Below are positions 9,838 to 22,793 of a stretch of DNA of 64,000 nucleotides, piece after piece. The DNA is from Sceloporus undulatus (lineage: Eukaryota; Chordata; Lepidosauria; Squamata; Phrynosomatidae), in NCBI RefSeq assembly GCF_019175285.1, contig NC_056527.1, forward strand, positions 114,552,738-114,616,737, written 5' to 3'. Made by a program: the position numbers and the translations under genes. Each line of letters opens with the position of its first letter. Position 1 is the first letter of the stretch. The notes beneath the pieces are model-generated. The model searched no databases, was not told the DNA's origin, and saw only the letters and a list, made by a program, of their open reading frames with translations.

Positions 9838-12800
9838 CTGGAAACCAAGAGAAAAACATAAAAAGAGTTGGAGGGCTGTTAGAAAGCTAAACAGACAGAG
9901 CACCTCACTGACTTGAGAAAAGGAGGAGCCAGGTATACACCTAGAACTGTGGACTGAGCCTAGAATGAAGGCAGAACGAATCCAGGCATGTTTTAAGTGA
10001 GCTTTCTTCACAAGTTTTAATTTAAAAATGCTATCCACTGTCATTAGCATGTACAGTGGGTCCTTGGTATCTAGTGGGGTTGGGTTCCAGGACCCCTCAT
10101 GGATATCAAAATCTGTGGATGCTCAAGTCCCACTAAACACAATGGCAGAGTAAAATGGTGTCCCTTATAGAAAATGGCAAAATCAAAGGTTACTTTTGAG
10201 GATTTATGTATGTTTAAAATTTGTTCATACTTGATAAACAATCTGTGAATGTGGAAGGCTAACTGTATGGCTCATTGCTCTCCGTGACAAACAGACAGGA
10301 GGGCAAAACAAACAGGAAAATAGGTTTCCGGCCCTCGTGGACAAAGGGAGCTGGGGTGGGGCAAAAAAGAAGAGAGAAACTTAACTTCTGCACCCTCTAT
10401 CTTCTCACCATTTCACCCAACAATAAAAATCCTAAGTAACTGAGATGACAAGTTGTTGAACTGGTAGTCTGGAGGTGAGTCTACTCAAGCACTGAACATG
10501 ACTGTCCAACAAGTCAGAGGAACTCCCTGTCTACCTAGGTTATGCCAACTGACACTGGAACCTGTTCCCAGAGCCTTTGAGGGAGTAGATTATCTCACCT
10601 GTGTGTCCGTGAGGGGCAGCCAGTAAATGCAGGGGGCTGCCTTGGTTTTGCGGAACAAATCGTCCAGTAGTTTAGCTGGTGGCTCCTCTTGAGCCTTCTC
10701 TATTGGGGAGCAAAAGAAAGGAGGGAAAATGTCAACAGGGAGGCTGCATTCTAAAGCCTAATCAAGATTTTGGGTGTCAAAACTAGAGTGTTAAGTGCGA
10801 GTCTCACACTCTTTTCTTGCTCAACCCATGTTCAACCTTGGAGGGCCAAGCCTACCCCCTCCTTCAAACGGACCTGGCTGATCAAAATGAGAGCTGTTGG
10901 AAGAATGGAGAGATGTTTTGGAAAATACACACTTTCTCTGTTGCATGGATGCTCACATCTGTGTTAGCCTGATGAACTGCAGGGCCAGTTGGGTTGGAAG
11001 GGTGTGGAGTTCTTTGCAGACCCTCCCACAAAAGAGAAGGAGAATATCTTACAATTGAAATGGACCACAAATGCAACCTAATCCAACTTCATTCTGCCAT
11101 GCAGGAATCCATCGCTAAACCACTCCTGAAAGAGGACCATCCAGCCTCTGTTTCAAGACTTTCAAAGAAAAAGAGTTGACTACAAGGTCTGGAAACCTTG
11201 CCCTATGAGGAACGACTCAGGGAGCTGGGGATGTTTAGCTTGGAGAAAAGAAGGTTAAGAGGTGATATGATAGCCCTATTTAAATACTTGAAGGGATGTC
11301 ATATTGAGGAGGGAGCAAACTTGTTTTCTGCTGCTCCAGAGACTAGGACCCGGAGCAATGGATGCAAGCTGCAGGAAAAGAGATTCCACCTCAACATTAG
11401 GAGGAATTTCCTGACAGTAAGGGCTGTTCGACAGTGGAACACACTTCCTCGGAGGGTGATAGAGTCTCCCTCCTTGGAGGTCTTTAAACAGAGGCTGGAT
11501 GGCCATCTGTCGACGATGCTTTGATCTGAATTTCCTGCATGGCAGGGGGTTGGACTGGATGGCCCTTGCGGTCTCTTCCAACTCTATGATTCTACATCTG
11601 AACAGGGACAACTTCAAGGACAACTGATCAGCTTCCCTTCCAACACAACTAGAAGGGACTTCCCTCACCCCCTTTGATGCCAGTGGTGGGAATCGTACTT
11701 CTGAAGCCTTCAGAGCCCATCTACATTGCTGAATGTATGCACATGATGTATGTGTGGAGAAATGTCTCACTGTGGGGCACACTTCTCTTCTAGATCAAGT
11801 CCCAAGATTCTCAAACACAGGTCCAGTTCTTCTGGACTTCCAATTCCCAGAGTCAAAATTGTGGGATTGTGGGAGCTGAAGTCCAAAATATCCGAAAGCT
11901 CAAAGACTCAGAACCACTGCTCTAAAGCAAGCCACCCTCACAGAGCTTTGTTTTACTTCTGCAAGGCCATCTTATAAAAGTGAGAGTGACCTTGCGCTTT
12001 CACCAGAAGTGCCTGGCAAAGGCCACATCTGGCCCAAAAGGGTGGAAAATAGCATTCGCTGTTGCCACTATGGCTCCTCACTCTTGTCTTAAACCAGCAA
12101 AACCTACCTTTCTTCTCCGCTTTCTTCTCCTTGGACTTGGGCCGCTCCTTGCGGCGTCTCTCTCGGGAACGGGAGCGAGAACGAGGCCCCTCGCGTACTT
12201 TGTCCCGGTCCCACTCTCGCTCAGCCCGTGTCCGCTCCCGGCGCTCCATCTCCCGCTCCCGCTCAGCCCACTGCTCCCGCACAGCTGCTTCTCGCTCCCG
12301 TGCCTCCGAGCGCCGGGACAATTCGCGCTCCCCTCGTGCCGCTGGGCCCGCCCCTGGGAGAGGCAGCGATTCATTTGCCTTGGCCTCTGCGGGGCGCTCG
12401 GCCAACAGACCCCGATGGAAATCCAACTGGGAAAGGAGGACAAGAAGATTTGGCATATCTCTGTAGCTTTCCTTGCTATGCAGCCTACCAGCTGAAACAT
12501 TTCCCATGAGGGTGTTTTCCTGACTTGTTTCACTGGATTTTAATGATTGGTTTTAATTGTTTTAATTGTACTGCAGCCGCAAGGTTGTGAGTTCGATCCC
12601 AGGCAGGGCTCCAGGGTCCATTCAGCCTTCCATCCTTTTGTAGGTTGGTAAAATCCGAACATAGCTTGTTGGGAGCAATTGGCTTACACATGTAAAATGC
12701 TTAGGGAGTGTTAGTTCACTGATTAGCAATATAGATATATACTTGGTCTTGCTATTGCTTTCAATCACCTGGGGGTTCCTCAATAATCAGACAAGAAAAT

Positions 12801-15800
12801 ACAGATAAATGACCTTATGGCCTCAACCCAACAGTCTTCTACCTTACTATTTTTCTTTCTCTCTCTCTGAGAGTCACATACATGCCTTGGAAAGATTACC
12901 AAGCAGGCCAGGTGATGTTCATTAGATGCCTCTATGCACTGGGCAATCAGAAGCATCCTGAACAAATAGAAAGCTTCCTACTCTGTCCAAAATGGGTAAT
13001 AGCTGAAGGTAGATTTTGTTGTTGTTATTAAATGTCTCCAAGTTGACTCTGACTCATGGTGACTATCATGTGGTTTTCTTGGCAAGATGTAAAGACTTGC
13101 TACTGCCATCCTCCTAAGGCTGAGAGAATGGGATTTGCCCATGGTTACCAGTGGATTTTCATACAAAGTATGAACCATTACAGCATTCATTATAACTACC
13201 AACCATTACGACATCCAATGTCACAGAGTTCCACAAGAAAATGTGTTCCGCTGAGAATCACATTTCTCTTTCATCCATTTTGAACTGTCAGACATTTCTT
13301 TTCCAGCACCTTTGCTCCCCCTCCCTTTTTTGGTGTGTTCGGGTCCTCTCTAACAGGGAGATCTTCTACCCTTTTCTTTTTCTTAACATACTACATGGAG
13401 CACCCAGAAGAAGATTCTATTCGTAAACAGTAAATAAAACATCCTCCTATCTCTTTTGTCTGCTGAAGATAGCATTGCCACCCTGGCTTGACACAGAAGG
13501 GTAACCCTCCCATCCTTCAAATGTCAATGTTCATACCTCATCCTGCTCAGCAAAGTCTGCTGATAAGAATTTAGGGTTCGACTGTGGCCACCTGACCCCA
13601 TGGAGGGCATTACGAGTTGCTACAGCTTCTTCCACTGTGGAATACTGAGGAAAAAAGGAAGAAGAGATTGACAAACATCTTTTTAAAATGCTGAATTTTA
13701 GAAGCTCCATTTTCTATCATGCGTGGAGCTGAGGACTGTCATGAAATGTTCTGCCAACAAGACTCAGTGGTGACTTTCACATCATACTCTGGGTTTTATA
13801 CTGTATATAGCCACAGAGCACAAAATTCTGGACAGTTTGGTATCCCAAGTACTTTTCCTAGACATTTTATGTTTGAAAAAAACAAAACAAAAACAAGGGG
13901 TCAAGATATTAAGGCTGCTATTCTGCCTTCCTGGAGAAGGAACAAACAGGATTTTCTGTGAGAGAAAAGACGCTCTCATGCATACACAGAGAGGTCAGGT
14001 TTCCATAACCACCCACCAATGTTCCCTTGTTCTGATGTGACAGTAGACACAAGCACATTTGAAACAAGGACTCACTTCTCTCAACAGGGAGGAGGAAAAA
14101 CAAAACACCCAAACAGTGACTCACTGTGACATAGCAGTGTGACTTGATCTTGTCAATCCAGAATGCCTCTTCCACCAATGTGCCTGTCCGACCCAGCAAC
14201 TCCTTCAGCTGCCCCAAAGTGAAGGGTCTCACCTGTGTTGAAAGACACTCTGGGTTTAGGAAGGCACTGGTACTATCCCCAGTCGCTTGTTAAATGACTG
14301 CTGCACCCCCTCAGGACTTACCAGGTTGCAGATGTGGACGATGTTGCTGACCTTACCACGTGGTGGGGAGGGAACCTGGGCAATGCGGACAGGATCATCA
14401 ATGGTGATGGAGACACCAGAGCGTTGCTGGCTTATGGAGCGTCGGGTCAGTGTATCGCTCAATGTGACTGTGGGATGAAGGAAGAAAATAAATGCCAAAG
14501 TGACCTCTCCAAATATATGCACCCTGAAAATCTCACCCCTTCCTGTGTTTCCAAAGTCCACCTTCCTGGCCCCCCACCGCACCCTTTTTCACTTCGTGCT
14601 CCACAGGGGGTGGTAACACCACAGCCTCAACAGCAACAACTGGAGGAGGCTCAGGCTGCTCTTCCTCACGGATCTTCTCCTCTTCCTCCTCTTCCTCTTC
14701 CTGGCCATTCTCCTGGCCTTCAGCTGGCACTACCTGCAGAAAATAGGATCATGGAGGACAGTGGGTGTTTTTTTGTAGTGAGGGAAACAAGAAACACAGA
14801 GGGTCTCAATCAAACGAAACAGCTGCAAAAATGGCATTTGGTCCCACTGAAATGCATTTAGCCACAGGTTAAGCTGTTCTATTTCCTTTCTTTAGAAAGC
14901 TTCCTTTTTGCAGTTAGCTTCCTCCCATCCTGAACGGCCAAATATGGAGGCTGCAAGGAAGCTTCCCTTGCAATTCTGCCTCCATATACAAAGCGGTTAG
15001 ATCTGTGATGTGATGGGCTGGGAGAGGGGGAAGAGTCTTGTTGCATTTTATCAGACAAAGCATGGTAAAGCATAGTTATGTATGTGCTGTGTATTAGATG
15101 TTACAAGGTAGGGATTTGTGGGGAGAGGGCAAGAGAATGGTATGTTGGGAGTGACTGGTGATTGGTGAAACATCTGAGGGATTTAAATAAGGCTGGTATA
15201 TGACAGATGGTCAGGGATGAGAGGGAGTCTGTCAGAGTTAGTGGGGTTTAGGAGTTTGGGTAGTTAAATGAGTTAGGGTCAGAGATAGAAGAGAGAGTCA
15301 TGGTAAGAGTTAGTTAGGATATGAATGAATGTCAGTCAGGAGGTGTGTGTGTGTATCTGTGTAGCTATGCTCAATTTCTGCTTAATAAATTATTATTTTA
15401 AATCTCAGATAAGACATCTAAAAGATCCAAGATCGTCCTGGCCAGAAAGAGGCAAAGCAAAAGGGAATACAGAGTTTCTGCAGTGGGGGCACTCTACATA
15501 AAGAACATCTTTCTTATATGACATTCTTTTCCATGCCTTTTTAAGGCATTTTTATTTTCCCAGGTTTTTAATTTGAGAATCTGAGCCTCTGTTTTTCAGG
15601 TAGTGCCTTACTTTAGTAAAAATTATGTGGCTTTATATTTTACTTTATGCTGTTCATGGAACTACAATCTATGTACAGGTGTATCGCAGTTAACAAAGTA
15701 GATGAGTTCCCGGATATTACTTCTGTAGTGGAAAAGTAGCAGAAGCAGAAATAACATGGAAACAACAGGAATAGTTTTCTTCACCACAAAAAAGATGCAT

Positions 15801-18800
15801 AGAAACCCCATGACAGGTTCCCCTTAGGGTTGCTATAAGTCAAAAACGACTTGAAGGAAAACAACAATAATTTTCACCATCCTTCCAGTGACGCTGCTGC
15901 TAAAAAAGGACAGGTTGCTTACCTGTAACTGTAGTTCTTTGAGTGGTCATCTGCGAATCCACATAAATGAGTTATTCTGCGCCTGCGCAGCATTTCCGGA
16001 TCCTACTGGAATCGCTAGAGAAGACTTGGCGGTAGCTCCGCCCACCCTCTATATAGGCAGGATGTCTTCCCGTCCTTTCTCAGTTCCAAAAGGTCCCCCC
16101 GTAAGAGAAGACAAGGAAGAGAGAAGGACATGATGGAGGGGAGGATGGGTGGGATTTGTGTGGACTCGAAGATGACCACGCGAAGAACTACAGCTCAGGT
16201 AAGCAACCTGTCCTTCTTCTTCGTGGTCTCTGCGAAGCACAAAAATGGGTTAGACTAGCAAGCTTGTTCCTCTATGGAGGAGGGAGTGTCCTGGCAATAA
16301 TTAAATTATTAAACCAGAAAAACAGTGTGAGTGTGAGTTATCTGAAAGGTGCCAATTAACCTTAGTGCATTCCAGAAAGGAGAACAGCTCTGCCAAAGGC
16401 TGCTTTACGTCGGTGTCTGGTATCAAGTCTGTAGTGCTTGATAAAGGTCAGAGGTTGTGACCATACTGCAGCCTTGCAAATGTCCTCCAAGGGAATTCCA
16501 GAGAGGAAGGCTGAAAATGAAGCTACCGCCCTGGTGGAATGGGCTCGAATTCGAGCAGGCGGGGTCTTCCCAAAAATCTCATAAGAGAAGAGGATTGTGG
16601 AAGTCACCCATTTGGAGAAATGTTGAGTTGTGACTGGAAGCCCCATTTTGGGGTTTGAGTAGCAGACAAAAAGTCTGGGAGAACGACAAGAGGATGCAGT
16701 CCTGTCAAGGTAGAAGGCTAGCGCCCTCCTGACATCAAGAGGATGGAGCCTGCGCTCGGTGTCAGTGGTCGGGTTCGGGGCTAGTGTTGAGAGGATGTCT
16801 TAACTAAAATGAAAGGTGGACACAACCTTTGGTAGAAAGGAAATGTCTAGACGGAGGAAGACCTTGTCCCTGAAAAATTTCAAGTACAGAGAGTCCATAC
16901 AGAGGGCACAAAGTTCACTGGCCCGGCATGCTGAGGTGATGGCTACCAAGAAGGCTGTCTTGCAGGTGAGGAGCCTGAGGTCACAGGAAGCCAGAGGTTC
17001 AAATGATAAGGTAGCGAGTGCTGCCAAGATGAGCTGGAGGTCCCAAACGGGGATTGGGATCACTGTCACCAGTCTTAAGTTGGCTAGGCCCTTGAAAAAT
17101 TTATTCACGAGCGGGTCAGTGAAGGATGGGCGGCCGGAAAATTGGAAGTGGGCACAGATGGCCGCGAGGTAGCATTTTAAGGATGAAATAGAGAGTCCAG
17201 ATGCTGACAGGTAGTGGAGAAAAAAACAACAACAGAGACATTGACCTCCGAGGAGGTGAGTCCTGCTGAGGACAACGAAGCCAAACATTTAGTCCATCTG
17301 AGGGCGTAGGAGCGCTGAGTGGAAGGCTTTTGGGAAGCCGGAATTCCAGGATCCAGAAATGCTGCGCAGGTGCAAAACAACCCATTTGTGTGCTTCACAG
17401 AGACCACGAAGAACTTCCAGTTACTCAGAGGACAAAGGAATAAAATGGGGGAGGGGGCTGGGGGTGTAAAGAAGGACCTTACAGAGAAGATCCTCTATAA
17501 AAAGGACCTTCATTATCAAACTTTGTTAACTGAGGAAGACCTGTATGGAACTGTATCTATGGAAATCACTAAAAATGCTCACAACCGATTCTCACACTTC
17601 TTATAGGTATGGTTTCCTCTGAACACTCATTGTAACATTATGTTTGCTGCTGAACCCATTAAGAATGTCACCCATGACAGACAGACACTAACCTGTGTAA
17701 CAGTGCGGCAGATCTTGAGAGCTTTCTCATGGGGGGGCTCTTCCGTGTGGCGCTCAGCTTCATCTTCAGAGATGCGTGAATCATCTGCATGGAGATCCAC
17801 CACCGCTTCTTGCCCTCCTGGTGGTGGCTTGATCTCAGGGATTAGGCTCTAGGATACAAAGCAGAGATTGTGGGTCAGGCAGCAATGATGGCCGAAATCT
17901 ACTCTTCTCCCACTGCTACTGTTAAGAGCCCACCCCACTACCTTGAGGGACTCTGTGGTGATGCTGATGGAAGGCTTCTTCTGCGTAGCAGCCGTGCTAG
18001 CTCCCCAGCGCCGTTTCCGGCCTCCCGGCTGGCTTCCCTCTGTATCACTGTTTGTTGCTGCGGGGCTCTTGGCCACAGATGAAGCTGCAACAGAGAGCAG
18101 ACCCTGTGCTGAGACCAGTCTTATAGGTATGGGGCTGCCTCAAAGAGAGACAAAGTCTCTACTCCTCGCCTCTGCCCCAGTTCATACATCAGAGGTTAGC
18201 AAAATCTCTTCCAAGTTCATCAACCCTTGAGCGATTCATCTTGCAAAGAGATGTTGGTAGTTGAAACCTGGCTTGGAACACTTCTTCCTAAAACCCAGGC
18301 AAGAGAGGGGCCTACCTCACTTGTTGCCTGTACCAGATCTTTGGGGGGGGGACCCACTTTTTTGGCCACAAAAGTAAAGAGTTTGACTGTTGTATTACAA
18401 CTCTGGGAGACCATTAATTAAATCTGTTTGGACACAGAAAACCACTGAGTGACCCCGAGCAAATTACTCTCTTTAGATTCAGAAGACAAAGCCAACTCCT
18501 CTTGGAACAAATCTTGTTAAGCAAATCCCATGATAGGCCCCTAAAACATACACATAACAATGCCAACATGGCAATTTAAGGTACATAACTCCCCTCCCTT
18601 CCCAAACATGTTCAGGAGTATTCAAACTTAGCAGATGCAAAAATGTCTCTTTTACTTACATACAACAGATATCTTCCTTTTGAAGGCCTTGGGCTGAGTT
18701 GAACCCTACAGAGAAAGGGAAGAAGGAATGGCAGGAAGAAAAGAGGGGAAGGGATGAAAGAGAAAAAGAAAAGGGGGGAAAAAAGCCCCGCATGGAGGGA

Positions 18801-21800
18801 TAGTTAAGTCAGCACCTATGGCTTGGAAATTGGCTGCCACACCTGAGGAAAGTTGGGGGCCAGGGAAAGAGGAGAGGGCATATATATACAAGGATGCAGG
18901 GGCCCAGATGTGGAGATAGGAAGTTGGGCATGGGTTTCTCTGCTGGTTCAGGAATAAAGTGAAGATGGCAGAATCCCAGTTTCGTCTCCCTGCCTCCTGG
19001 CTTATGGTACAGCAAGCACAGCCTGACTTCAGGGCATCTAATATCTTCCCCAGCTCACGTCCTTTCTATGTTCCTCAGGCCTTATTTCCTTCTTCCCAGC
19101 AATTTACTTTTAAGAGAAAGTACTTGAATCTCTCAGATCTAAATAAATTTAAGAGTGGAATCCTGAATGAAGTTTTGAGTCCTCATGAGCATAAAGTACA
19201 CTAGGCCCTTGGTATCTGTTGGGGTTTGTTCCAGGATCCCGCTTGGATATCAAAATCTGTGGATGTTCCAGTCCCATTATGGCACAGAAAAATTGGTGTC
19301 CCTTATAGAAAATGGTAAAATCAAGGTTTGCTTTTTGGAATTTATTTTTCTTAAAAAATATTGGTTGAATCTGTGGAGGCAGATTTTATAGATATGGCAG
19401 GCCAACTGTACCACAAACATTTGGAAGATGTGAAAACTTTGCTCTGTTATGAACTTGCCTTCCCTCTAAAATTTGTCCTGAATGGCCTGTCCCTCTCTAT
19501 CTGGTCTCTATATGACATCAGGTACATTGATAAGGGAGCCAGAGCCTTTCTTGGGCTGTGCCAGATTATCAAACACCCACCCCATGGAGTCACAACTGGC
19601 CACATCTTCCTTTTTGAAGATGAATGTTTTTTAAGATAACTTTTTAACATGTAGTGTTCTGGCTTTATGAAAACTGTTAATATCTGATACTTTTAAATCT
19701 TCTTTTTACAAAATATTGCTATGATGCCTTAATATTGCTGTTTTTTGTGTGTTGTTTTATTGCCTTGTTTCTAACTGACTGGTTTTGCATTTGATTATTT
19801 TTATATTATGAAAGTAGCTTTAGGTTGTCTTTTAAATGAAAAAGCAAAGAATTATCATTGCACTAGTAAACAGCATACAAAAACAACATACTCTTCAATC
19901 CAAGGACTAAAGTATAGTACAAAAAGATAAATAGTGAGAAACCTTCCTTTACTGTAGGATTAAGTCAGTTGGATCTGTAATGATAGAATAATAGATTCTC
20001 CCCTTTTTATTTTCCTTTTCATTACAATTAGGATTGGAGGCTCAACGTCCTATTATCTCTTCATTATATGTTCTTTTTTTCCTTTATTTTATTTTCTCTC
20101 TTTTCTTTGTCTCTTTATTTTTGAAAGTACGCTTTAAATGTATTAAATGTATTTAAACTGTATTTTCTGAATATATGCAGTCGCCCCTCCATTTGTGTGG
20201 ACTTCGAATCCATGTCCCTTGCTTATTCGCCAGGGATAAACGGAGGGACTTAAAATGGGGTGCGTCCCCGCAGCTGCCTACAGAGGTGCACCACCATTCA
20301 AAGCAATAGGGCTTGAATATTGGCGGATTTTCATTTTTGCAGAGGAGTCCAGAACAGATAACTACGAAAAGGGAGGGGCGACTGTCTTATAATGATCTTG
20401 ATGATCTGTTAGATTGTTAATGTTAAAAGCCACGAAGAATCAGCATTTATTAAGGGGTGGAGAACATTTCAGGTTGCACTTGTGAATTTTAGCTATCACA
20501 GCACTAAGAATGCTTCAAGTCCTCACTGGGTGGGTTTTTTTATGATGTCATTTTTTCCACACCAGATCCTATCTGATCTTGGCAGCTAAGTAGGGTCACC
20601 AATGGTTAGTACTTACATGGGAGACCGCCAATAAATCACAAGGTGATCTAGGCTATATTTCAGAGGAAAGAACTGGCAAAAGGAGATCTGAGGATTCCTT
20701 GACAAAGGAAACCCTAGGAAAGCCATGGGATTGTCATATGTCAACAGGTAATGTGAAGGCATAGCCACACACATTTTTCAACTTATTTGGGCTCAGCCAC
20801 AGCAGTGAGTCCAGCTAGCAGGGACCTAGTATGCCTGTAAGTTCTGAAAACACAACTGACCTCCAAGAGCAATCAGCATTTATTGAGAGGCAGGTATCCA
20901 AACAAGTAAAAGATTACAGTGGTGAGCCAGCATAGTGTAGTGGTTTGCATACTGGACTATACTCTGGAGACAAGGGTTTCAATCCCAGCTCAGCCATGTA
21001 AACCCACTGGATGGCCTTAGGCAAGTCACATGCTCTCAGCTTCAGAGGATGGTGATGGCAAACCCCCTCAAACTTGCTAAGAAAACCCTGGTGATAAGTC
21101 TGCCTTAGGGTTACCGTAAGTTGAGATTAGCAGTTGTGAAACCTCTGCTGAAAAAACCCTCCTTAGACCCCCTGATTCATAACAACTATTGGCCTGTGTC
21201 ACTGCTGCCTTTTTTGGGGGAAGGTGATCGAGAGAGTGGTTGCCATCCAGTTCCAGGGGCTCTTGGATGAAACGGATTTTCTAGACCCATTTCAAACCGG
21301 CTTCCGGGCAGGCTATGGAGTTGAGACTGCCATGGTCACCTTAGTCGATGATCTCCATCTGGGCATGGACAGGGGTAGCGTGTCCCTGTTAGTGCTTTTG
21401 GACATCTCAGCGGCTTTCGATACCATTGATCATGGTATCCTTCTGGATCGCCTGAGGGAGTTAGGTATCGGGGGCACTGTGCTTCAGTGGTTCCATTCCT
21501 ACCTTTCGGGCAGATTCCAGATGGTGCAGCTGGGGGACGATTGCTCCGATAAGAGGGAACTTACATCTGGTGTCCCTCAAGGAGCTATTCTATCCCCCAT
21601 GCTATTCAACATTTACATGAAACCACTGGGAGAGAACATCCGGAGACATGAGGCGCGGTGTTATCAGTACGCTGATGACACCCAAATGTATTTCTCTATG
21701 TCTCCGACTGATGCAGTGACTAGTGACTAGGGATGACATCTCTCCTCTAAATGCCTGCTTGGAGTCGGTAATGGGCTGGATGAGGGAAAGCAAACTCAGC

Positions 21801-22748
21801 CTGAATCCAGAGAAAATGGAAGTACTGGTGATAGGCTCCCTGGGGCCGGATAGTGGAATTTGTCCACCTGTCCTGAATGGGGTCACGCTCCCCCTGAAGG
21901 ACTCAGTTCGCAGCTTGGGAGTGCTTCTGGACTCGTCGCTCCAACTGACATCTCAGGTGGATGCGACGGTCAGAGGCGCTTGTTATCAGCTTCGGCTGAT
22001 AAGCCAGCTGCGACCCTACCTGGACCAGGGGGACCTTGAAACTGTAGTACATGCTCTGGTAACCTCTCGATTGGATTTCTGTAATGCGCTCTACATGGGG
22101 CAACCCTTGTACCAAACCCGGAAGCTTCAGTTAGTGCAAAATATGGCAGCGAGATTGGTCGCTGATGGTTCCAGGTCAGACCATATATCACCTATCTTAA
22201 AAGACCTTCATTGGCTGCCTATTTGCTTCCGGGCTCAATACAAGGTGTTGGTAATCACCTACAAAGCCCTAAATGGCTTGCGCCCAGGGTACTTAGAGTA
22301 CCGCCTCTCCCCATATAATCCGCCCCGCACACTCAGGTCAGCAGGGAAAAATGTTCTGGAGGTCCCAACTGTGTGATACATGAGGACCTTGCAACAGGCC
22401 TTTTCCATCTCAGCCCCAAGAGTATGGAACAATCTCCCTGATGAGCTCCGCTCCACCACGTCTTTAGATCTTTTTAACAAGAATCTCAAAACCTTCTTCT
22501 TTTCCCAAGCTTTCCCCCCATGAGATGTGACTTTGGTTATTTTCCCCTCTATCTTGGTATCGACTGTGACATGTTTCTGGATTCCCTAACTCAGCTGGCT
22601 GAGTATTAGTTTTTTATATGCTGTTTTTATATATTGTTTTATTGACTGTACTGATTATTATGTATTTTATATGAATTTGTCCGCCGCTTTGATCAAATTG
22701 GAAAAGCGGGATAGAAATAAACTTTATTAATTATTTATTATTATTTAC

Positions 22749-22793
<45 letters not shown>

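Noticed and set aside
11198-11524. 108-residue protein gene
   Set aside because: It is the C-terminal end of CR1 ORF2 in a truncated LINE.
20565-20690. 5S rRNA gene
   Set aside because: The 5S-like part is diverged and is followed by a SINE body and tail; it is a 5S-derived SINE.
21224-22376. Host gene encoding a reverse-transcriptase-like protein
   Set aside because: RT motifs, 5' truncation, an internal frame break, a LINE 3' end with (ATT)n tail and insertion into a SINE show a dead LINE copy.
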